Shown one piece after another: positions 36,965-46,531 of a DNA stretch of 64,000 bases. Position numbers and translations under genes: made by a program. Under the pieces are notes generated by a model. That model was not told where the DNA came from, did not search any database, and saw nothing but the letters and a program-made list of their open reading frames with translations. How positions within the stretch are numbered: the first letter of the stretch is position 1; every line of letters begins with the position of its first letter. Origin of the DNA: Arabidopsis thaliana (Eukaryota; Streptophyta; Magnoliopsida; Brassicales; Brassicaceae); NCBI RefSeq assembly GCF_000001735.4, contig NC_003076.8:2542001-2606000 (forward strand), read 5' to 3'.

Positions 36965-37400
36965 CCCGATCGTTTTTTTTTTGTATCAAATATATTTACC
37001 CGGTGTAGCAAGAGACTTTTCTGCATTTAAGATGAAAACTTTATAATGTATTTGATCTACATTGTATCAACCAGTCATTTTCACTATTTTCTATCTATGT
37101 AAATGGTTTCATATACAGAATCCAAGAGAAACGTTTTGAATTTCAATACGTTTACTTATTGTTTTTGTTATGTGCAACAAGAAGAAGTTGTCTGTCACAA
37201 CAGAACATGAAGGGTTTGAATTTTCCAATAGACTAGACAAAACGTTACAGTATAATTAGCAAAAACAAGTTTTTTTCATCAACAGATCAACTAAAATTGT
37301 GGTATCCATTAGGTATAAATAAGAACAACATATATCTTTCTTTTTATCTGAAAACAAACCAAACTTAAACACTTATAAAAATCTAAAAGGACTAGTAACA
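36965..37400. other. Spacer between RIQ1 and the defensin-like gene
   Basis: This is 436 bases of AT-rich DNA with the RIQ1 3'UTR and the promoter of the peptide gene. A TATA-like aggtataaataag lies at about 37311-37323. No other gene is seen. Confidence 0.45.
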
Positions 37401-37802
37401 ATGGCCAGTTTGAAAGTTTTTTCTTTTGCTTTGATCCTTGTTCTCACTTTCTCAGTTGGTACGTCTTCTCTCTTATAACTAGGGGTATTTTCTCGAGTGT
37501 TTATAACACTAACAAACTTATTTTTGTGTTTCAATACAAACTTGTTACTTTAATTACAAAATTCCATGAACTCATATTAGGCAAAACTGTTTCAATTTTG
37601 TGTGATATTGGCAGATGTTGAAGGATATAATGTAGAGAGTGGTGGTTCCTTGTGTTGTAATAACCACCCGAAATTTGGAAAGTGCAACACAAACAATGAC
37701 AATCAGAGATGTAACCGTTGGTGTCACAATGGATGCGGGAATGGAAAAGGCGATTACTGCAAAGCTATGTCTCACGGAGGACTATGTCATTGTTATTGTT
37801 AA
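37401..37802 (+). CDS. Defensin-like cysteine-rich secreted peptide
   Basis: Two exons (37401-37458 and 37615-37802) give 81 residues. The single intron sits just behind the signal peptide, as in most plant defensin-like genes. The signal peptide is MASLKVFSFALILVLTFSV. The mature part is small, Gly/Asn-rich and has ten cysteines, beginning with a CC pair and ending C-x-C-x-C. Plant peptides of this kind act in defence or in pollen-pistil and seed signalling. The target of this one is unknown. It is a lone copy here with no tandem relatives in the window. Confidence 0.88.
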
Positions 37803-38184
37803 CTCACAATTAAAAAATTTATGCATGCGTTAATGCGTTTGTTTGATTACTAACATATGTATGAGTATGAAACTATGAATATCCCATGACTTCATAAGTA
37901 ATAAGACCACAAAGCCAAAGAGTTTATTATATACTCTCAAAATCTCACCCAACTTGATGTCAGTTTCAATTTATAAAGGGCTTTTATAAAACCATGAATC
38001 ATGTATTCTGTAACATTTTTATAATATAATATAATTGATTTGGTGTTAAAAAAAAAAAAAAATCTCATCACCACATAATCTCAATTTTTGTAACCAAACT
38101 AGTAGACTTGGATGTTAAATCTCGGTTTAAATGTTTGACCAATCCACTATCTCAGACCGGTGTAACCAAAGATGTGTAACAAAC

Positions 38185-38396
38185 TCTGTGATGATGAGAT
38201 TGTTAAGTAGGCCCAAAACTAAAATTGAATCCATACACATATTTCAAAAGAATAATATGTTATTTTGGGCCAACTATAATTGACAAGATATGTAACGATA
38301 TTTGACTGGAAGTGTAACTATAAAACCTTAGGCCCAACTATAATGGATTCAAATTTTGTATTGGGCCTACTTTAACAATAATCTCATCATCACAGA
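38185..38396. repeat. Inverted repeat, arms of about 51 and 54 bp, with a loop of about 107 bp
   Basis: The arm at 38185-38235 (tctgtgatgatgag to gaatccat) is matched in reverse complement by 38343-38396 (atggattc to ctcatcatcacaga), with a few small gaps. Both arms include ggccca/tgggcc. It could fold into a long hairpin in RNA or single-stranded DNA. It may be a foldback transposon remnant. Confidence 0.75.
38210..38367. promoter_or_regulatory. Four TGGGCC site II elements
   Basis: TGGGCC or its complement GGCCCA occurs at 38210-38215, 38266-38271, 38331-38336 and 38362-38367. Site II (TGGGCY) elements, bound by TCP factors, are frequent in plant promoters of nuclear genes for mitochondrial proteins and ribosomal proteins. 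They lie 220-380 bases upstream of the ATG at 38588. Confidence 0.55.
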
Positions 38397-38587
38397 ATCT
38401 CAAAATCATTGACGACGTGACGTCTCTCTTCTCTCCGAGTTTTTGTAACCAAAGCAGTACACTGGGAGGTTATTTATCGGTTTAAAGTATTGAACCAATC
38501 CAATATATGAGACCGGTTTAATAATCCTTCGATTTCGATTCGAACTTTGGTTTCATCTCCCCAAATCGAAGCGAAGGTCTCTCAACA

Positions 38588-38983
38588 ATGGCGAAATCAG
38601 TGTCGACGGCGGCTTCCTCGCTTGTGCAAAACCTTAGGCGGTACATCAAGAAGCCATGGCAGATCACCGGACCTTGCGCTCACCCAGAATACCTCGAAGC
38701 TGTTCCAAAGGCGACGGAGTATCGTCTCCGATGCCCCGCTACGATTGATGAAGAAGCAATCGTGCCTTCCTCGGATCCAGAGACCGTATACAACATCGTA
38801 TACCACGGCAGAGATCAGCGCAGAAACCGCCCACCGATCCGGCGATACGTATTGACGAAGGACAACGTGGTTCAGATGATGAACGAGAAGAAGAGTTTTG
38901 ACGTCTCGGACTTCCCTAAGGTTTACTTGACCACCACAGTCGAGGAGGATTTGGATACGCGTGGTGGAGGCTACGAGAAATAA
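38588..38983 (+). CDS. Small intronless protein, probably mitochondrial, function unknown
   Basis: A single-exon frame of 131 residues starts at MAKSVSTAASSLVQNLRRYI. The first 25 residues are rich in Ser, Ala and basic residues with no acidic ones, which suits a mitochondrial targeting region. The rest is hydrophilic and contains GPCAHPEYLEAVPKATEYRL and RRNRPPIRRYVLTKDNV. The end is GGGYEK. There is no membrane segment or known motif. High G+C and good codon structure make the gene itself certain. Four site II elements upstream support a mitochondrial or ribosomal role, but that is inference. Confidence 0.85.
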   Translation: MAKSVSTAASSLVQNLRRYIKKPWQITGPCAHPEYLEAVPKATEYRLRCPATIDEEAIVPSSDPETVYNIVYHGRDQRRNRPPIRRYVLTKDNVVQMMNEKKSFDVSDFPKVYLTTTVEEDLDTRGGGYEK

Positions 38984-41900
38984 TCAGGTGATTATCAAAT
39001 TTGAGTTTTTTTTTTCTTGTGTTCGGATTCATTTGATTATTGGATTATGAGCTGATGTAATCAGGTTTTGGACCTTGTGGTGGATATATTGATTTAGTTT
39101 CTTCGTAATGGCATTGGAATTTTCGACTTTAGTTTTAGGGTTCGTATCTAATCTCAAGGCTGACTAGATAACTGTGGGGAATTCTGGATTCTAGATTTGT
39201 TGCAGTTAAAGTTTCTTAATTGGAAAATGAATCTTGACTTCTGCAAGGTTGAAATTTTAGGCTTTAGTGTTTTCCCAAGTAATATAGCATGAGTGATGTT
39301 GTGATTACCGATTCGTGTAAGGCTCTAGGTGAATGCTTTTGAATTTAGGAATTAGGAATCAAGCTTTGTTATATGGCTAAGTGCATTATTGGCTTCTGGT
39401 TTGATTTCTAAAGTTGTACACTTTCTTACCAAGTTCTTTCCGAGTGACTGAATAACGTTTCGATTGGGAATTGGGGATGTCACTTAGTGAAATTGGGGTC
39501 ATAAGCTAGTGGGCTAGGTCATAACTTAAACTTATGCTCAAGAGTGAGCCATCGTTATACCAATTCGATTCTACTAAATTTACAGTATAGTAAGCTTTTT
39601 CTAGGTTTTATGGTCGTTTTTGAAGTATTTTTCTCTCTGTGAGGTTAGAATCCAAACATTGATGAGCAGTTCTAAATTAAAGCTCTTAGGTGGAGGAAGA
39701 ACATGATGGCATCAGGGGGGGAATTGTTTGGACCTTTTGTCCTGCACTATTAGCTGCAATAGATTTAGAGTTAGTGCATTCTGTGCTTACTGTCATGTTT
39801 ATTGTAGGTTTTTTCTATTTCTCCCTGTTGCTGTAATTTTCCAGAGAGTGTGAGTTTTCATTTTGGTCTTGACTAGATGAACTTTGTGATGCTCAGGTAG
39901 ATAGATTGTTTGTATGAAGAGATTTAGCTAGCTTCTGAGTCCTGACCAGTTTTAGCTTGCTACAAGTTAAAACTGCTGCATCTGTTTTAGTAATTCAAAT
40001 ATTCTTGTTTGGTATCGCCTTGCATTCACTTTACTTACTGCAAAAACGCGGGGAAATCTCTGTCTCCAAAAACCCATTTAAATGGCTAGTATTATTTGAG
40101 TTTCCATTTATCCAGACTGAGTATGAAAATTTATCCTTCTTTGCAGGTTTTTTGCTCATCTCGTCTTTCTCTTGTAACGTACTGATGGGGGAAAGACTGC
40201 GCGTGACACATCTCTACCGACAAAAAATATCTCCCTTGTTTGATTATTCAATAAGATATCTAGTAGCTTTATGAACTACAAAACACTTCATTTTCCTTCA
40301 CAAGAAACAGATTGTTGTTCAGTTGTATTCCCTATCTTTATGATGAACCCGTGATCGTGATTGTTTCAAGTCTGAGTGATTTAGAAATGGTTAATAATGT
40401 AATACAAAGAGAGAACCAGTTAGTAGTAGTCTCTGTGTTCTTGGGGACCCTTTCTTCTCTCCATCAGTGACTACCTTTCTTCTCTGCATCAGTGACTAAG
40501 AAGAAGGAGAAGAAGCAGAAACACTATGTCTCCATCAATTTGTGTTTTTATGAATTTTACCCCAAACTACTGTTTCTTTCACCTTTTGCTCCTGTCTCTT
40601 GCAAGGACATGTCACTATTTCTCTCTCTCGGCATGAGCCTTTTGCATTTACTGCCGTACAGACCGAGAACGACGGCTCAGGAATTTGGGTCCAAAATGTG
40701 TCTGTGTGTAAGTGACATGCATACGTCATCATATGCACGTATTCCAACTTTTGGTCTAAACTGGGACACATGAGCGTTTCAATTGCACTCTGTGTTACCG
40801 TTTTGCACTCATTGTGGTTACCGTTTTGCACTCATTGTGGTTACAGCTAGGTTGTGTGACCAAACTTAATAAGATTCTCTAGCGATCAGAGAATATGGTC
40901 CGGTTTGCAGTGGTAAAAGATAAGCAGGGTTTACTTGAAATTGATTGTGGTTTTAGGACAAATCAGTTTGAAATCATTCGTTTGAGCTTCTAACCGCTTA
41001 TTTCAAGTCCAAGTATCCAATTCAATATTGGTAACCGAATTAAAGGTTCGTTTTTAACCGCCATCACTAGTATGTGATCTACCGCTAGTATGTAATGTAT
41101 TTGACCTCTATGAAATTGGAATCGTTCATACTTAACAAATTTCTAGGAAAAAAGGTTAAAACTATTTTCTTGTATATGCTTCAATCGTCTTGAAGATTAC
41201 ATAATCCAACGCACTAAAGGCTAATAAATTTTTGAAACTGAAGTCCAATCATCGTTATCTACTTCAGCCGACCTTAGGTCCCAACTAGAGAAACTTCTCA
41301 ATCTCTGATTCTCTGATACACATACGCAGAGGTCTACTTATACACATTGTATACAAGCAGCTAATAATTAGTCATAAATTGTGAAACGTTTAAAAGAAAA
41401 GTAAAACAGTTTATTATAAGATATATAGTGAAATTTGGCAGTATGGCAAGAATTCACTCATTGATATAAAACCCCAATGTCATTGTTATTGAATTACAAG
41501 AATTCTTATGAAATTTAATAATTATATTTTTGTTATATGAAATTCTGTTATTGTGATATCCTGACAGTGTATATAAATAATGCTTAAAAGAATGAACTAG
41601 ATATCTCACTGCCATGCAAATTATATAGTGGTCCACCATGAATCTGTATATAAGCATATTACATATCTAAGATGCTTTATTTTAACAAAAAAAAACATGT
41701 ACTCTTTAATTTGGTCCATCCTCCATCTAAGACCAACCATTTTAGCTGTCAATCTATTTGCCTACTATAATATGTACAGTATTATGGAGCTCAATTGGGA
41801 TCATCTCACGAAGAAAATCGAAAGGAAACCCCTAATTTTTAAAAGTTTTGGGTCTTAACATTTACTGATGCACATCACATACTATATATAATGGAATTTG

Positions 41901-42884
41901 CCCTATACCAAATGTAATGTATAAGTTGGTTCTCAGTAATTTTGAACTATTGTTTCGAATGATATATAGCAAAAGATCCATATGTAGTGTGTAATGAAAA
42001 TGTAATTTTCTTACATTAGTATTTTCTATTGAATGGAGTCAAAGATATCGTTAAGAATGATCGTATGCATCATCAAGATTCAGGACTAGACATTCTAAAG
42101 AATGATCTCTAAGTAAGTAGATACATGTGTACACATTTTGATTATGTATATGTGTATCAGTGTATGTATATGTTTTTATTTATTATCTACTATTAGTATG
42201 GGTGATTAATGAAAATCATAGCATCTTTCTTTCCGTCAGAAAACATGTGGATAAGAGTGTCTATAGTCTACACACTACACAAATTGCTCTTTATACCTAA
42301 CTAAAACCCTAGGGATTGGAGCGTATATATATATAGATATCATTTCTTGCTCAGCCTCAACCATATGTTATATTATACACTTTTAGTTTTAGATAACGAG
42401 AGAGAATAAATTATAACTGTTCATCATCTCGGTTCTTATCATTTTCCTCAACCTACGTGACAAAGAACTCACTCGATCTGTCTAAACCCAACGACTTCGT
42501 CAAGCTTACCAGTTTTTCTGTGTAAGATTAATCATCTTTTTTTCTTGCAGTAATATAATTTGAAACCTTTGTTTTCCTCTTTGGATCCTCAGATCTTCCT
42601 ATTGATTCAATTGTAATCTATTTCGATTTGAGAATCACTTTCCTTTGATCTTTTTTAAGTATATATACACAAAATATCTAGTAAATTAAATTAATATGCA
42701 GTTCGAGTAATATACGTTTTCTTGATCTTAATAGGTTTTTGTTATTTACTCTATTGAAGTTGCTTTCATCTAATTAAAGTGATCACGCTTCCCAAAAATC
42801 CACAAACATTCCGAATTTGAACACTTTGTGATGACAATATTGATTTTGTTCATCTGTTTTTTGTTTTTTAGATCGACAGAGGAC
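38984..42884. other. 3.9-kb intergenic region upstream of TCP17
   Basis: From 38984 to about 39900 the sequence fits a 3'UTR and spacer. An open frame at 39957-40274 has no coding character. Small tandem repeats occur at 40449-40498 and 40794-40840. The TCP17 leader has a probable 5'UTR intron: donor GTAAGA at 42522, acceptor AG at 42870-42871, so the second leader exon begins at 42872. A TATA-like tatatatatatag lies near 42325. Developmental regulators often have long upstream regions, so TCP17 control elements may lie here. Confidence 0.5.
40794..40840 (+). repeat. Perfect 23-bp tandem repeat
   Basis: The unit gttaccgttttgcactcatt-gtg occurs at 40794-40816 and 40817-40839 without mismatch, followed by the start of a third copy (gttac). 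It lies in the spacer upstream of TCP17. Confidence 0.85.
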
Positions 42885-43613
42885 ATGGGAATAAAAAAAG
42901 AAGATCAGAAAAGTTCCTTGTCCTTGTTGACGCAACGATGGAATAATCCGAGGATCGTGCGAGTCTCCCGAGCATTTGGAGGCAAAGATAGACACAGCAA
43001 AGTGTGCACAGTTCGTGGTCTCCGAGACAGGAGGATAAGGTTGTCGGTGATGACAGCGATCCAAGTCTACGACCTTCAAGAACGATTAGGGCTGAGTCAG
43101 CCTAGCAAAGTCATTGATTGGCTCTTAGAAGTTGCCAAAAACGACGTCGATTTGCTTCCTCCTTTGCAATTCCCACCTGGTTTTCACCAACTTAACCCTA
43201 ATCTCACCGGCCTTGGAGAATCTTTTCCCGGGGTCTTCGATCTTGGAAGAACACAGAGAGAAGCTTTGGATCTTGAGAAAAGGAAATGGGTTAATCTTGA
43301 TCATGTGTTTGATCACATCGATCATCACAACCATTTCTCGAATTCAATCCAGAGCAACAAGCTTTATTTCCCTACAATTACTTCGTCTAGCAGCTCTTAT
43401 CACTACAACCTTGGACATCTCCAACAGTCACTACTAGACCAATCTGGTAACGTCACTGTCGCATTTTCTAATAACTATAATAATAATAATCTCAATCCTC
43501 CGGCGGCGGAAACTATGAGTTCTCTATTCCCAACAAGGTACCCTTCGTTTCTCGGTGGTGGTCAACTTCAACTCTTTAGTAGCACAAGCTCACAACCAGA
43601 CCATATCGAGTAG
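42885..43613 (+). CDS. TCP17: TCP transcription factor, class II CIN type
   Basis: A single coding exon of 242 residues starts at [11 protein letters not shown]. An in-frame upstream extension to 42828 is excluded because it runs through a probable 5'UTR intron acceptor at 42871. The TCP domain covers residues 34-92: basic region [20 protein letters not shown], then helix-loop-helix [15 protein letters not shown] and [15 protein letters not shown]. The class II pattern is clear. The C-terminus is rich in His, Asn and Ser. CIN-type TCPs limit cell division in leaves and petals and promote maturation and shade or auxin responses. The TCP5/13/17 group is not a miR319 target as far as I recall. 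Confidence 0.94.
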   Translation: MGIKKEDQKSSLSLLTQRWNNPRIVRVSRAFGGKDRHSKVCTVRGLRDRRIRLSVMTAIQVYDLQERLGLSQPSKVIDWLLEVAKNDVDLLPPLQFPPGFHQLNPNLTGLGESFPGVFDLGRTQREALDLEKRKWVNLDHVFDHIDHHNHFSNSIQSNKLYFPTITSSSSSYHYNLGHLQQSLLDQSGNVTVAFSNNYNNNNLNPPAAETMSSLFPTRYPSFLGGGQLQLFSSTSSQPDHIE

Positions 43614-45819
43614 TTCCAGCTGCAGATTATTTTTAGACGATCTTTAACAAGTTGAAGAATTCAAGTCATGTGACATGTAAGGCATTTACTATATGTACAT
43701 AGAGAGAGGGAGATTTATATGGTTTAATGGTTATTGTTGGATTGATTAATCGTCACATGCGTGTATTTATAGTAGACAGTCTTATTAAAGATTATATAAT
43801 AGACGCCAAATCTGATGCGAGCAAAGGTACATATTCATAATTCATGTTGTGATTGAGTTGGTAGAATATCTAATTCATTGTACCGCTACAATCAATATAA
43901 ATAATATCTCTCATACAAACTTTTCACATTTGTATGTAAAGTTTGTAGTGCCTAAATATGCTATAACACAGGCCTCATTGCACGCCAAACCCTAGCTTGT
44001 ACTCATATGTCCACAACCACATGCATGTGTAGTATACAAGGAACACAACACATATGATATCATCTACAAATAGAAATAAACACACTCATACACACAATGA
44101 CACAAATATACGTTGTATGTATATATTTTGGGCTTAACATGTAAACTAATCGAACCGAATATTTATTTTCTTACATTTCCGAAACCAAATATGCCGCAAA
44201 AGCATTATTGAACCTATTGGAAGGATTTACGACAACTAAAACGTTTTATCCTGAATATTCATATATAGGTATATGATTTGTTGTAGCAGCTTTCCGGTAA
44301 TTGGATTAATGTAAAGTGAGTAGAATCATATACTCCAACCAACAACTAGCTATATAGAGATAGATTTAGGTGATGAGTATTGCCTTATTGGGATTGGCGA
44401 ATGAGAGAAGGAAAATGAGAAGAAGATGAGGCAGTTAAGACAGCAACTGAATCTGCAGTCAAGTCAAGCACTGATCCCTATATATCTTCTTTTAATTATT
44501 CTTCTTTTTTTCTTTTCTCTTTTGTCGATCCTCTTTTCACTTTCTATTAATTCTCTTTCCCTCACACATAATATACCATGGTAAATTCGAAAACACATAA
44601 ACTTTATCTTTGGATTCTTCTTTGTATGCGTTTTAAAATCTACTCCAAACAATTAAGATGATGGCTAGTTACTGAAGGTTTGATACTGCGTACCTTGTTT
44701 TCGTAGGCATGCGCTTGACCGACCACAATACCTTTTTTATTTTTCGTAAAATCTTTGAATTGTATGAGAAATTTATATCAAATTGGATATAAAATGGTCC
44801 ACATGACTACAAAATTTGCTTCCATCAACGGCATGGTTCAAATTTAGGTGAGGAACAAAATAATATAGAGACAAAAAGGGATTCACACGTTGTTTCATTT
44901 TCACACAAGTCACTCACTTACTTATACATATATAGGCATGCGCAAATCCTTCTTCTTTTTCTCCCTTTTCCCCCACCTATCTTCCCTTTCTTGTTGCTAC
45001 TACTTTTTCTTATTTCACATCATTTATATATACATCAGTATAAAACCATTGTTCTATTTTACAAATAACGAATTTCAACTCTGGACGTTTAACTTTTTTC
45101 ATATATTTTGTAGATGAAGAACTAAAAGAGGTGTAGAAATTCACTCACTTACTTGGTTAAGTGGCCTCGGAAGACGTAGAATTACTGCGATCAAATACTG
45201 TCTCTTATAATATTACTATATATACGCTTTATAAGAAAATATATTTTTATTTTTTTACTATGCAGCTCAGTCTATCCAATTGATGCGATTATTACGCACA
45301 CTACATGGGGCTCCTACTAAAAGGATTTGCCTATTTGGGCGAGTCTAAAGGATCAATTGTATTTCATCATAAACAAATGGAAACAAATATGATATGCCGA
45401 ATCTTCTAACCTTAGAAATTGGCTCCATGACATTAAAAATAACCAAAAATATGTTCTTCCGTAGATCACCAAATTTTTTTTGGGTGGTATATGGAAAACT
45501 GTCAACATTAATTCTATTCTGATTTCTGATTTATGTTGTATTTTTTTTTTTATATATAAAATAAAACAGTTTTCTGGTACATTACAAATGTTATAATAAT
45601 GATCAAATCCATACAATTAAATAGGAAGATTATCATTCATGTTTTTAATCTTTAAATCACAATTATTGTCCATTAATCCTGACCATATTTATTAGGGACT
45701 AGTTTTTATCACTTTAATGTATTTTGGTAAGAGATCCTACAAAATTTAAAAGCATATCGGACGTAAATGTTTCATGCCTGGATGTAACACGTGTAAATAA
45801 AAAAGACAACTGATATTTT
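43614..45819. other. 2.2-kb AT-rich spacer
   Basis: It contains the TCP17 3'UTR (to about 43810) and then AT-rich sequence with no coding signal and no clear repeat. A purine-rich stretch at 44400-44470 (gagagaaggaaaatgagaag) is low-complexity. I see nothing else. Confidence 0.45.
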
Positions 45820-45825
45820 AAAAAA
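45820..45825 (-). terminator. Pol III terminator of tRNA-Ala
   Basis: Six T on the minus strand directly follow the discriminator base of the tRNA. Runs of four or more T end RNA polymerase III transcription. Confidence 0.85.
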
Positions 45826-45898
45826 TGGAGGTGCGGGGAATCGAACCCCGTGCCTCTCGCATGCGAAGCGAGCGCTCTACCATATGAGCTACACCCCC
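45826..45898 (-). tRNA. tRNA-Ala, anticodon CGC
   Basis: The 73 bases fold into a full cloverleaf on the minus strand. The acceptor stem is GGGGGTG with CACCTCC and includes the G3:U70 wobble that identifies alanine tRNAs. The D arm is GCTC/GAGC, the anticodon stem CTCGC/GCGAG with loop TTCGCAT (anticodon CGC, reads GCG), and the T arm CGGGG-TTCGATT-CCCCG. The discriminator base is A73. There is no intron and no encoded CCA. Upstream is caacaaaaa, the CAA motif typical of plant tRNA genes. Downstream are six T. Confidence 0.97.
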
Positions 45899-46531
45899 TT
45901 TTTGTTGATATCAGTCACTGACAATTCATTCTTAAATAAACTATCCGAGAATATCCGCCGTTGCATCACACGGGTCCGTCCACACGCATATAAATGTCTG
46001 ATATTCCGAAATCGACTGCTCACATTCCTTAGGTGTATCGGCGTCAGTGCACATGAGTCGCACATGATGATATTCCTCACGTGATATGAAATGACTTAAT
46101 TACCCTTTTCTTTTTTTTCCTAATATATTACCGGCCGCGAAAGGAAAGTTGTCTTTAGCTGGACAAGGACGGCTTGTCGGAAAATTCCTTGTTTTACACT
46201 ACCAAACCGAACCGTTCAAGATTTGGTTTCGGTTTACAGGTATTAACTGTTGTTCGATTCTCGGTTAAGTTAGGTTTTCGAACAATAAACCGATCGGTTT
46301 GGACATTAAAATCCCTAGATTGATTACTCAATTTCTTCTTCTCTCCTCTCATTATTTTGCTTGAGCCACAGATCCGTTTCTCCTCTCGATTTGTCTTCTT
46401 CACTCAGTTTCTCGCTTGTTCTGTCAAAGATCGAAACTTTCCGGCGTCTATTGTCTTCGCACTATTGCACTCGTCTTCTTCTTCGTTCTTGGTGTGAACC
46501 GAAACTAAATTCTATCTTTTTGCTCTACACG
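45899..46531. other. Spacer between the tRNA and SYP132
   Basis: This 633-base stretch includes a G+C-richer patch at 45940-46085 with open frames on both strands that do not look coding. A G-box CACGTG is at 46078-46083. The last 200 bases are CT-rich and fit the SYP132 leader. Confidence 0.45.

Larger units (their letters stand above)
38062..38517 (+). repeat. Direct repeat flanking a foldback segment
   Basis: Left copy 38062-38165 and right copy 38380-38517 share, in order, aatctcatca-cacaaatctca, tttttgtaaccaaa, atcggtttaaa, tgaaccaatcca and gagaccggt. The right copy has an extra insert near 38403-38438. The right copy is the proximal promoter of the gene at 38588. So the promoter was duplicated, or a foldback unit inserted with partial duplication. 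Confidence 0.65.
37803..38587. other. Promoter region with direct and inverted repeats
   Basis: This 785-base spacer leads to the gene at 38588. It contains a direct repeat (38062-38165 and 38380-38517) that flanks an inverted repeat (arms 38185-38235 and 38343-38396), plus four TGGGCC/GGCCCA motifs. A run of 15 A is at about 38047-38061. These are described separately. Confidence 0.6.

Noticed and set aside
39957-40274. 105-codon hydrophobic open frame
   Set aside because: It lies in AT-rich spacer, has no good start context and no protein-like motif pattern.
44400-44480. Purine-rich stretch gagagaaggaaaatgagaag as a possible microRNA precursor
   Set aside because: I could not find a matching complementary arm nearby.
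45884-46084. Overlapping open frames on both strands next to the tRNA
   Set aside because: They mirror each other, share no family signal and part overlaps the tRNA 5' end.
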